Shown here piece after piece: positions 1-5,003 of a stretch of 5,003 nt of DNA (position 1 is its first letter; the number at the start of each line of letters is the position of its first letter). Under the pieces are notes generated by a model. It was not told where the DNA came from. It ran no database searches and was given only the letters and a program-made list of their open reading frames with translations. Source of the stretch: JBEGQX01 sp041180805 (GTDB taxonomy: Bacteria; Planctomycetota; Planctomycetia; Gemmatales; Gemmataceae); assembly GCA_041180805.1 (NCBI GenBank), contig JBEGQX010000143.1, positions 1 through 5,003 on the forward strand, read 5' to 3'. The translations under genes were made by a program, and so were the position numbers.

Positions 1-1573
1 TGAAAGGCCAAACGGGTAGATCGCTCGATGGCCCCACAATTTTACCCGGATTGAATATTTCAAAAGGATCCCATGCGGATTTTATTTTTTTCATGCCCTG
101 AAAGAGCTTGCCACACTGTTGCTCATGCCAGGGAATGCGAACCAAGCCGGTGGATTCCTGGTTTGAAATATTTGCGGATTGCCTGCAGGCTTCTTGAAAG
201 ATGGAATTTGCAAGGGCCCATAATCTGGTGGTTTCCGCCTTGGTTTTCATCGCGCCAAATGTGAAAAATTGCACAGAGCCAGAACCCGGACGAATAATGC
301 TGGCTGTGGTGGCATCGTGTTCCTTGAAGAGTGTGGGTGCCTTTTCAAGAAAGTTGGCAAGATTTTGAGCGGGAATGGCTATATCACCAAGAAAGGGTAG
401 GAATGAACCAGAACCTTTTACCCTTCGAAGAGCCTTGAAAGCAATTTCATGAAGTCGCCAAGGACTGGGCTGGTTTTCATCGGAGCGGGAAAGGTAAAGT
501 TTCAACGGCTGGATTCCAGCATTGAGAAGTGCTGACTTTAAGCTCGCTTCTGAAACCGGGTTGGCGTTTGAGGAATTGGAAAAAGTTATAATCATCGCGG
601 ACATGCAATCCTGAGGAATCCATTCCATGCAAAGATTGTCATAATTCCTTGCCAGGCTGCAGAGTCTGTGGTCGTAAATGTCGCAAGCCATCGGATTCAA
701 TTTTAGAATTTCCCCCGAGGCAAGAATTGCGTCAGTTGCTGATTGGAAACAAATCAATCCGTGAGATAAACTGCGATCAGTTTTGGGTAAACGAAGGACG
801 GCTTCCAGAATAATTGCCAGCGTGCCCTCGGACCCCGGGATGCTTTTCCAATGCTGATCACGCCCCAGCGATTCGCGAATATTATAGGTTCCATGGCACA
901 TTGCAAGGCCATTGGAGGAATCTTCAATATTTTGGCGAAGGGATTCCTCCAGGTTGGCTAATTCATCATGAATGATTCCCTTGCGGGTGGAATTTACATC
1001 GTCAGCATTGTTGCAAATGGGATGGCTGCCCAACCAAACGATCGACCCGTCATCCAGAACAACTTTTAAGCCTGCCAGCCAGTTTCTCAGGTAGCCATCG
1101 GAGAGAAAATACCTGCCTCCAAAATCATTGGATATCCATCCGCCGATGGAATGCTGAGAATGATCCGGAAGGCATGGAACCCGAAATCCCCGGTCATTCG
1201 CCAAAGGGATCAAGGTTTCCAAATTTACAGAACAACCCAGATGAACATGGCCATCCTCAAGAAAATCAATCTTTTGGAAGTTTCTGGACAAGTCCACCAT
1301 GATTCCGTTTCCAAGTGAGGAACCATTGGAGGAGGTTCCGTTTCCCCGTGGAATGAGAGGAATCTTGTTTTGGCTTGAATACCTGACGAGCGCTGAAATG
1401 TCTTTTTCATTTGCGGGAATGACAACCAGAAACGGTTCGATTTGGAACATTGAGCCATCGGTCGAATAGGCCATGAGCGGGATCGGGTCTGACAAAACCT
1501 CCCCTCGCAGGATTCCCCGAAGGTCATCCGCTATCCTATCCTTCATGTTGTTGTCCAAAATCGGGACAGGCAT
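1..1573 (-). CDS. FAD-linked oxidase (PCMH-type FAD domain), N-terminal 524 residues, runs off left edge
   Basis: An uninterrupted minus-strand frame runs from ATG at 1573 to the window edge; the C-terminus is not seen. Visible blocks: MAYSTDGSMFQIEP (residues 34-47), the FAD pyrophosphate loop IPRGNGTSSNGSSLGNG (74-90), VDLSRNF (93-99), SIGGWISNDFGG (142-153), GLKVVLDDGSIVW (168-180), PGSEGTLAIILEAVLRL (246-262) and a closing FNPGKIVGP (507-515). This order is that of the GlcD, D-lactate dehydrogenase and YdiJ family, which oxidise 2-hydroxy acids with FAD. The N-terminal RIADDLRGILRGEV resembles large fused FAD plus Fe-S proteins, so an iron-sulfur half probably follows off the edge; that part is inferred. 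The start is firm because an in-frame TAG lies three codons upstream; a GGAG lies 13 bases before the ATG. It sits 32 bases behind folE, probably in one transcript. Oddly, the family's GHxGDGxLH and SGEHG histidine motifs are replaced (about residues 425-435 and 468-476), so the substrate or activity may differ from known members. Confidence 0.87.
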   Translation of the reverse strand, partial: MPVPILDNNMKDRIADDLRGILRGEVLSDPIPLMAYSTDGSMFQIEPFLVVIPANEKDISALVRYSSQNKIPLIPRGNGTSSNGSSLGNGIMVDLSRNFQKIDFLEDGHVHLGCSVNLETLIPLANDRGFRVPCLPDHSQHSIGGWISNDFGGRYFLSDGYLRNWLAGLKVVLDDGSIVWLGSHPICNNADDVNSTRKGIIHDELANLEESLRQNIEDSSNGLAMCHGTYNIRESLGRDQHWKSIPGSEGTLAIILEAVLRLPKTDRSLSHGLICFQSATDAILASGEILKLNPMACDIYDHRLCSLARNYDNLCMEWIPQDCMSAMIITFSNSSNANPVSEASLKSALLNAGIQPLKLYLSRSDENQPSPWRLHEIAFKALRRVKGSGSFLPFLGDIAIPAQNLANFLEKAPTLFKEHDATTASIIRPGSGSVQFFTFGAMKTKAETTRLWALANSIFQEACRQSANISNQESTGLVRIPWHEQQCGKLFQGMKKIKSAWDPFEIFNPGKIVGPSSDLPVWPF

Positions 1574-1605
1574 GGTTCTCTATTCACTCCGTGAGGAGCA
1601 ATTGT

Positions 1606-2217
1606 TTAAACCATCTTACCAAAAACCAATGATAGAAATTCTGAACGGGTTGCGTTATTGTCCCTGAATCCACCCCTCATGGCCGAGGTCGTGCAAATGC
1701 TGTCAGGTTTCCTCACGCCCCGGATGGTCATACATGAATGGGAAGCCTCAATTACAACACCAACCCCGCGTGCTTTCAGGGACTTTACCAGAAGGTCTGC
1801 CAGATCCTCTGTTAGCCTTTCCTGCACCTGGGGTCGGCGGGAAAGACATTCCACAACCCTGGCAAGTTTGCTGAGTCCCACGATCTTGCCATTTGGAAGA
1901 TAGGCGATGTGCGCCTTGCCACTGAATGGTAGCATGTGGTGTTCACACATGCTTTGGAACTTGATGTTTTTAACCAGAACCATTTCGTCATATTTCTGTA
2001 TGAAGGTTTTTTCCAAGAAATGTGTCGGATCTTTGTGCAATCCAGAAAACATTTCGGCGTACATGCGTCCAACCCTGGCTGGTGTTTCCCTTAGCCCGTC
2101 CCTGTCGGGATCTTCGCCCACGGCCAAAAGAATTTCCCTTACCGCGGCTTGTATTCTCGCATGATCCACTTGAAACTCTTTGCCATTTTTCTCGGGGCTT
2201 TTATCAGAAGTATTCAT
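1606..2217 (-). CDS. folE: GTP cyclohydrolase I (FolE, zinc type)
   Basis: This cytoplasmic enzyme converts GTP to 7,8-dihydroneopterin triphosphate and formate, the first step of folate and other pterin synthesis; the same product can also feed queuosine-type deazapurine pathways. The protein has 203 residues, a normal length for the bacterial enzyme (about 180-220). The family signature is complete: EDPDRDGLRETPARVGRMY (35-53), the zinc and active-site block SMCEHHMLPFSGKAHIAY (89-106), LSKLARVVECLSRRPQVQE (115-133) and EASHSCMTIRGVRKP (157-171). By comparison with E. coli FolE, Cys91, His94 and Cys162 are the zinc ligands, so this is the canonical zinc enzyme. The first 17 or so residues are a charged, variable extension. 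No good ribosome binding site precedes the ATG; the nearest AAGG lies about 14-17 bases upstream. The gene diverges from the sulfatase-fold gene across a 121-base spacer and is followed after 32 bases by the FAD-linked oxidase. Confidence 0.97.
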   Translation of the reverse strand: MNTSDKSPEKNGKEFQVDHARIQAAVREILLAVGEDPDRDGLRETPARVGRMYAEMFSGLHKDPTHFLEKTFIQKYDEMVLVKNIKFQSMCEHHMLPFSGKAHIAYLPNGKIVGLSKLARVVECLSRRPQVQERLTEDLADLLVKSLKARGVGVVIEASHSCMTIRGVRKPDSICTTSAMRGGFRDNNATRSEFLSLVFGKMV

Positions 2218-2243
2218 GGTCAGGACTGAACCTTGTATTCTTT

Positions 2244-2258
2244 AAGGAATGATTCCTT
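2244..2258. repeat. 15-base palindrome AAGGAATGATTCCTT in folE leader region
   Basis: Two 7-base arms, AAGGAAT and ATTCCTT, are perfect reverse complements around a single central G. A one-base centre is too small for an RNA hairpin loop, so if functional it fits a DNA operator for a dimeric regulator better than a terminator. It lies 27-41 bases before the folE start codon and downstream of the candidate folE -10 box, where a bound protein could block transcription. The left arm plus the next base (AAGGAATG) occurs again at 2320-2327, just before the sulfatase-fold gene. No regulator is encoded nearby, and I do not recognise this as a known operator. Confidence 0.35.
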
Positions 2259-2290
2259 GGTAAAATTCCAAAGGATTCAATATTTCTGAA

Positions 2291-2296
2291 ATTATA
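2291..2296 (-). promoter_or_regulatory. candidate -10 box for folE
   Basis: Read on the minus strand this hexamer is TATAAT, identical to the sigma-70 -10 consensus, in the context CGTATAATTTC. It lies about 75 bases upstream of the folE ATG. The -35 region at a spacing of 16-17 bases (TTAGAA or CTTAGA) matches only three of six consensus positions. A single perfect hexamer in A+T-rich DNA can arise by chance, so confidence is modest. Confidence 0.35.
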
Positions 2297-2338
2297 CGAA
2301 AATACAGGTTCTTTCTAAGAAGGAATGGCTTTATTTAA

Positions 2339-3559
2339 ATGAAATTAATAGTTGTTGTTATTCGTGGTGCAAATACCCGGTTTTTGCCGGCGTACGGAAA
2401 TTCCTGGATTCAACTACCCAATCTTTCCGTGCTATCTGCCCGGGGTCTGACTTTGGATTACTATTTTGCCTCATCCTGGAATGAAAAAGATATAAGGCAG
2501 GCCTGGCTTGGTGATTCCTGGTTTGGGGATAAAAAACCGGAGAAAGATTTGTCCGAGATTCTCTCTAACGCGGGATGGAATCTTGCCTTTTTGTCCGATC
2601 ACCAAAATGAATGCCCCACGGAATTCCAGAAAGCATTCACCTTTCAAAATTTCATTCCCGGGGCAAGTGAGAATCCATTGTTGCTGCATTCTGCCATGGA
2701 GAAAAATGAGGCATACCTGTCGGAAAAAAATGCCCTCATTTGGATAGAGACGGATTTTCTTTTACCCTCTTGGAAAGTATCTGAAGAATTCCTTTCACCT
2801 TTTGTTGAGGAATTGCACGACTATTTGCTGGATAAGGAAGAAGTTGAGGAAGGAGCAGAAATGCCCGTACCAATTCTAAACCCCAAAGAAGAAGGACTTG
2901 AAAGCAATGATTTGAACTTCCTTGCAAGGCAAAGTGGTTTGGCAGCGGCATGGTCCCAAATGGATGATTTTGTCGGCGCAATCGTTGCCTCTGCGCAGGA
3001 AAAATTCAAGGAAGGTGAGTTTGCAATTCTGGTCACCTCGGACCATGGGCTAGCAATCGGAGAACATGGGGGCTTTTGCGATAACCCGAATCTGCTTTAC
3101 AACGAGTGGGTCCATTTGCCGATGGTAATTTATGCCCCCTCCAGAGGCATTGCAGGGCAAAGATATCAGGGGTTTTGGCAAGATTTGGATTTGGCACCAA
3201 CTATTCTGGATTTAGCGGGCCTGCCCCATGATGGCTTTCATGGTAAATCCATTCTTCAGGGCAAGGGTATTCACTCTGGTTCGCGTCCCTATTCAATATG
3301 CCGGGCAGAAGGAAAAAGTGGTGAAAAGCTTTACGCGCTGCGAACGGAAAATCACACTTATTTGGAAAATCGCGCAGAGAAGGAAGAAGCCCGGCAGGAA
3401 CTATATTTAATGCCGGAGGATATTTTGGAAATCAATGAAGTTTCAAAATCGAACCATGGGTTTGTGGAAGAGTATGAAAAAATAGCCGCAACTCTTACCA
3501 AAGGTGAAACACCACAGGCTTTGCAGTTACTTGAAAACCTTATCCAGCAGGGACATTAG
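2339..3559 (+). CDS. sulfatase-fold (alkaline phosphatase superfamily) protein lacking the formylglycine motif
   Basis: The 406-residue protein fits the sulfatase fold. The first strand is IVVVIRG (4-10), followed by AYGNSWIQLPNLSVLSARGL (18-37), matching the family's CYGN..TPNLDRLAAEG. The metal-binding block VTSDHGLAIGEHG (232-244) keeps Asp235 and His236, and YNEWVHLPMVIYAPS (254-268) and DLDLAPTILDLAGLP (282-296) are typical of the C-terminal half. Missing are the N-terminal aspartate pair that binds the metal (RG here) and the CxPSR or SxPxR formylglycine site: the matching stretch is FASSWNEKDIRQAWLG (43-58), and the first cysteine is Cys92. Sulfate ester cleavage by the usual mechanism is therefore unlikely; it may be a non-catalytic or repurposed member. 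There is no signal peptide, so it is probably cytoplasmic, unlike most sulfatases. The acidic stretch 164-190 looks like a flexible linker. The start is fixed by an in-frame TAA directly before the ATG. The stop overlaps that of hinT. Confidence 0.85.
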   Translation: MKLIVVVIRGANTRFLPAYGNSWIQLPNLSVLSARGLTLDYYFASSWNEKDIRQAWLGDSWFGDKKPEKDLSEILSNAGWNLAFLSDHQNECPTEFQKAFTFQNFIPGASENPLLLHSAMEKNEAYLSEKNALIWIETDFLLPSWKVSEEFLSPFVEELHDYLLDKEEVEEGAEMPVPILNPKEEGLESNDLNFLARQSGLAAAWSQMDDFVGAIVASAQEKFKEGEFAILVTSDHGLAIGEHGGFCDNPNLLYNEWVHLPMVIYAPSRGIAGQRYQGFWQDLDLAPTILDLAGLPHDGFHGKSILQGKGIHSGSRPYSICRAEGKSGEKLYALRTENHTYLENRAEKEEARQELYLMPEDILEINEVSKSNHGFVEEYEKIAATLTKGETPQALQLLENLIQQGH

Positions 3560-3900
3560 CCGGGCGGCCAGGATAAATGTCTTCCCCCCAGCAGATGCAT
3601 ATGCAGATGTGGTACGGTTTGGCCGCCATGCTCGTTGCAATTTAAAACCAGCCTGTAACCGTCCTTGAGCCCCAACTGGCTGGCTATCTTTTTAGCAACT
3701 ATGTGCATTCGACCCAGTGTTTTTTCATCCTCTTCGCCAATATCATCGTGTGTGCGAATTTCTTTTTTGGGTATGATCAGGATGTGTGTGGGAGCCTGTG
3801 GGTGAATATCATGAAAAGCAATGCATAAATCGTCTTCGTGAATAAGTTTTGCCGGAATCTGGCGATTGATGATTTTCAGGAAGATGTTTTCGGCTAGCAT
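3556..3900 (-). CDS. hinT: HIT-family purine nucleoside phosphoramidase (HinT)
   Basis: This small cytoplasmic enzyme of the histidine triad family hydrolyses AMP linked to amines or acyl groups, such as AMP-lysine and aminoacyl-adenylates; the physiological substrate is not well settled for the family. The 114-residue length is normal. Recognisable blocks are IFLKIINRQIPAKLIHEDD (6-24), the HinT-typical HPQAPTHILIIPKKEI (33-48), DGYRLVLNCNEHGGQTVPH (80-98) and the triad HLHMHLLGGR, with His98, His100 and His102. The C-terminal WPPG is common among bacterial HinT proteins. Residues and order follow E. coli HinT closely. A good ribosome binding site, AAGGAG, lies six bases before the ATG and supports this start. 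The gene is transcribed away from the RNase HII-like gene across 64 bases, and its stop codon overlaps that of the sulfatase-fold gene on the other strand. Confidence 0.97.
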   Translation of the reverse strand: MLAENIFLKIINRQIPAKLIHEDDLCIAFHDIHPQAPTHILIIPKKEIRTHDDIGEEDEKTLGRMHIVAKKIASQLGLKDGYRLVLNCNEHGGQTVPHLHMHLLGGRHLSWPPG

Positions 3901-3964
3901 GGTCTTCTCCTTATTTTGAAATATTACGAATTTTAGCGGTAAACTTCGAGTAAATGCCTTAAGG
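3901..3964. promoter_or_regulatory. divergent spacer between hinT and the RNase HII-like gene
   Basis: This 64-base A+T-rich gap must carry the start signals of both outward-facing genes unless they are read from further away. Toward the RNase HII-like gene the best match is TTGAAA (3916-3921), an 18-base gap, then TAAACT (3940-3945). Toward hinT the reverse strand holds TAAAAT and TAATAT hexamers, but neither has a good -35 partner. The two promoters would overlap, which could couple their expression. Assignments are tentative. Confidence 0.3.
3907..3912 (-). promoter_or_regulatory. ribosome binding site of hinT
   Basis: On the minus strand the bases read AAGGAG, followed by a six-base spacer (AAGACC) and the hinT ATG. 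This is the clearest Shine-Dalgarno sequence in the window and fixes the hinT start. Confidence 0.65.
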
Positions 3965-3965
3965 A
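3961..3965 (+). promoter_or_regulatory. ribosome binding site deciding the RNase HII-like start
   Basis: AAGGA at 3961-3965 runs into the first possible ATG (3965), so it cannot serve that codon. It lies eight bases before the second in-frame ATG (3974), which is a normal spacing. This favours 3974 as the true start; the alternative would add three residues (MLQ). Confidence 0.5.
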
Positions 3966-3973
3966 TGTTGCAA

Positions 3974-4912
3974 ATGGAACCGGTTTGGCTGGTGGGGTTG
4001 GATGAAGCCGGTTATGGTCCGAATTTGGGGCCGTTTGTAATGTCCATGGTGGCGGTTCGCTGGACAGGTCAGGGCGACTGGATAGAGGCATTTCAAAAAC
4101 TGACGCGTTGTGCCCGGGAAAAAAAAGATCCAGCTCGCCCATTGGTGGATGATTCCAAAAAAGCTTTTGTGAAGGAGGGCTTTGAGGGATTGGAGAAAAC
4201 AGTTGGGGATTTTTTTGACCTGCCTGAGAATATCGGGACATATTTGGGAAAGCATGGGGTGGTTGGAACACCACAGATGCTGGATGAAATTTGGTTCAAG
4301 CCTGCGCAACCAGTTCTTGGACTTGAAAAATCAACACTTCGAACCGAAGAAATAAGGCAGAGCTTTGCCAATCAGGGTTTCCAGGACTTTTACCATGGTC
4401 TGGCGGTGTTGCCTGCGCAAGCATTCAATGAGGTTGTATCGCGGGCTAATAACAAAGGGGCGGTTCTTTCCGTGGGCTTGATAGGCCTTTTATCCCACCT
4501 TGCTTCCACGGTTCCTGAAGACAATAGTTTTCGTGTTTTTGCCGACAAGCATGGAGGAAAAAACCAGTATTCAGCAACTTTACAAAACGTGCTGGACCGG
4601 GGCGTGATGGTGGCTCAAAAAGAAAGTTCCGCTGAGAGCATTTATAAGTCCATGGGGGCAAAGCACGAATGGAAAGTGCATATTCTTCCCAAGGCGGATT
4701 CAAAATATCCGTTAGTAAGCCTTGCATCCATTCTCGCGAAGTGGATGCGGGAAAAACTGATGGGGCAATTCAACGCTTTTTGGCAGGAAAAGCTGCCTGG
4801 TCTGGAACCTACCGCGGGGTATCCTGGAGATGCCCCCAGATTTTACAGCCAAATTGAGCCTAAGTTGTTGGAAATGGGTTTGAAAAAAGAATCGGTCTGG
4901 CGGATGCGTTGA
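3974..4912 (+). CDS. ribonuclease HII-like protein (DEAGYG family)
   Basis: The protein (312 residues from this start, 315 from 3965) keeps the RNase HII landmarks. These are LVGLDEAGYGPNLGP (residues 6-20), matching VGVDEVGRGPLVG with catalytic Asp10 and Glu11; DDSKKAF (59-65), matching NDSKKLS; VFADKHGGKNQY (188-199), holding the probable third acid Asp191; and KADSKYPLVSLASILAKW (240-257), matching KGDSRVPEISAASILAK with Asp242. TAGYPGDAPRFYSQIEPKL then parallels HKGYPTAFHLEKL. RNase HII enzymes cut RNA-DNA hybrids and single ribonucleotides in DNA; the four conserved acids suggest nuclease activity here. Differences: GRG becomes GYG, the first and third acids are about 180 residues apart instead of about 90 in E. 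coli, and the third and fourth are about 50 apart instead of 18. It may therefore be a separate family with another substrate. The start was chosen from the AAGGA spacing. It diverges from hinT. Confidence 0.78.
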   Translation: MEPVWLVGLDEAGYGPNLGPFVMSMVAVRWTGQGDWIEAFQKLTRCAREKKDPARPLVDDSKKAFVKEGFEGLEKTVGDFFDLPENIGTYLGKHGVVGTPQMLDEIWFKPAQPVLGLEKSTLRTEEIRQSFANQGFQDFYHGLAVLPAQAFNEVVSRANNKGAVLSVGLIGLLSHLASTVPEDNSFRVFADKHGGKNQYSATLQNVLDRGVMVAQKESSAESIYKSMGAKHEWKVHILPKADSKYPLVSLASILAKWMREKLMGQFNAFWQEKLPGLEPTAGYPGDAPRFYSQIEPKLLEMGLKKESVWRMR

Positions 4913-4913
4913 T

Positions 4914-5003
4914 TTATATTTTTTCTATTTTGCTGTAATCGTCGACTGTAAAGCTGCTGAGTTCACCGTTATCTTTAGTGAAATGAACGCATACAACCAA
5001 AAT
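4914..5003 (-). CDS. C-terminal fragment of an unidentified gene, runs in from right edge
   Basis: The minus strand is open from the window edge for 29 codons and ends in TAA at 4914-4916. The peptide ends HFTKDNGELSSFTVDDYSKI plus EKI and is hydrophilic. It would converge on the RNase HII-like gene with a single base between the two stops, matching the tight packing seen between the sulfatase-fold gene and hinT. The other two minus-strand frames meet stops within the same stretch, and the plus strand shows no gene here. The fragment is too short to identify, and an open run of this length can occur by chance. Confidence 0.42.
   Translation of the reverse strand: MLVVCVHFTKDNGELSSFTVDDYSKIEKI

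Larger units (their letters stand above)
2218..2338. promoter_or_regulatory. divergent intergenic region between folE and the sulfatase-fold gene
   Basis: This 121-base A+T-rich spacer separates two genes transcribed away from each other, so it must hold start signals for both unless they are read from further away. Facing folE there is a perfect TATAAT (plus-strand ATTATA at 2291-2296), which would give a leader of roughly 65 bases. No convincing -35 box lies at the right distance. Facing the sulfatase-fold gene the best pair is TTGGTA (2257-2262) and TATTTC (2281-2286) with an 18-base gap, which is weak. A 15-base palindrome (2244-2258) lies in the predicted folE leader. Promoter positions are inference from sequence similarity only. 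Confidence 0.4.

Noticed and set aside
73..264. Open frame of 63 codons on the plus strand
   Set aside because: It lies wholly inside the FAD-linked oxidase, opposite the conserved FNPGKIVGP end, and shows no family features.
1225..1527. Minus-strand frame of 100 codons inside the oxidase
   Set aside because: It is the same DNA read one frame off. The FAD-binding loop is encoded in the other frame, which is continuous from 1573 to the edge, so no frameshift is needed.
1585..1601. Small inverted repeat CTCC/GGAG between folE and the oxidase as a terminator
   Set aside because: The stem is only four base pairs and no T-run follows, so it is unlikely to stop transcription.
2325..2342. Five-codon minigene (ATG GCT TTA TTT AAA TGA) overlapping the sulfatase-fold start
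   Set aside because: A leader peptide coupled to the main gene is conceivable, but the only AGAAGGA directly abuts its ATG with no spacer, and an open run this short is expected by chance.
3933..4371. Overlapping minus-strand frames of 92-116 codons opposite the RNase HII-like gene
   Set aside because: They mirror a region whose plus-strand frame carries conserved RNase HII motifs; their translations are low in recognisable motifs and rich in Pro, Ser and His, typical of antisense shadows.
1..5003. CRISPR arrays, tRNA or rRNA genes, insertion sequences, phage or defence genes
   Set aside because: I saw no spaced direct repeats, terminal inverted repeats, transposase motifs or tRNA-like cloverleaf sequences; nearly all bases are taken up by the genes listed.

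Overview
The window looks like chromosomal DNA of a free-living bacterium. Codon-dense genes lie on both strands, intergenic gaps are short, and there are no tRNA or rRNA genes, mobile elements or CRISPR arrays. Base composition is moderate to slightly A+T-rich by eye (not computed). Three proteins resemble types I associate with Planctomycetes: a cytoplasmic sulfatase-fold protein, an RNase HII-like protein starting with a DEAGYGPNLGP block, and a large FAD-linked oxidase with a DDLRG N-terminus. The planctomycete assignment is inferred from recall and was not tested by a search.

Layout. Minus strand, 1-1573: the N-terminal 524 residues of an FAD-linked oxidase that runs off the left edge. 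It is probably the front half of a fused FAD plus Fe-S protein of the YdiJ or D-lactate dehydrogenase kind. Minus strand, 1606-2217: folE, GTP cyclohydrolase I, 32 bases upstream of the oxidase and probably in the same transcript. A 121-base divergent spacer (2218-2338) carries a perfect TATAAT facing folE and a 15-base palindrome. Plus strand, 2339-3559: a sulfatase-fold protein. Minus strand, 3556-3900: hinT, tail to tail with the sulfatase-fold gene and sharing 4 bases with it. A 64-base divergent spacer follows. Plus strand, 3974 (or 3965)-4912: a ribonuclease HII-like protein. Minus strand, 4914-5003: probably the last 29 codons of another gene, converging on the RNase HII-like gene with one base between the stops.

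How the genes fit together. FolE makes dihydroneopterin triphosphate for folate or other pterin and deazapurine pathways. HinT hydrolyses nucleotide phosphoramidates and adenylates. The RNase HII-like protein keeps the acidic catalytic set of enzymes that cut RNA-DNA hybrids. These read as housekeeping genes packed together rather than one pathway.

The most notable points are two divergent enzymes. The oxidase keeps its FAD-binding blocks but lacks both histidine motifs expected in its substrate domain. The sulfatase-fold protein keeps the C-terminal metal motif but has no formylglycine motif and no N-terminal metal-binding aspartates. The RNase HII-like protein is a third case of interest: the catalytic acids are kept, but the GRG motif is changed to GYG and there is a large extra segment. 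I found no convincing new multi-gene system.
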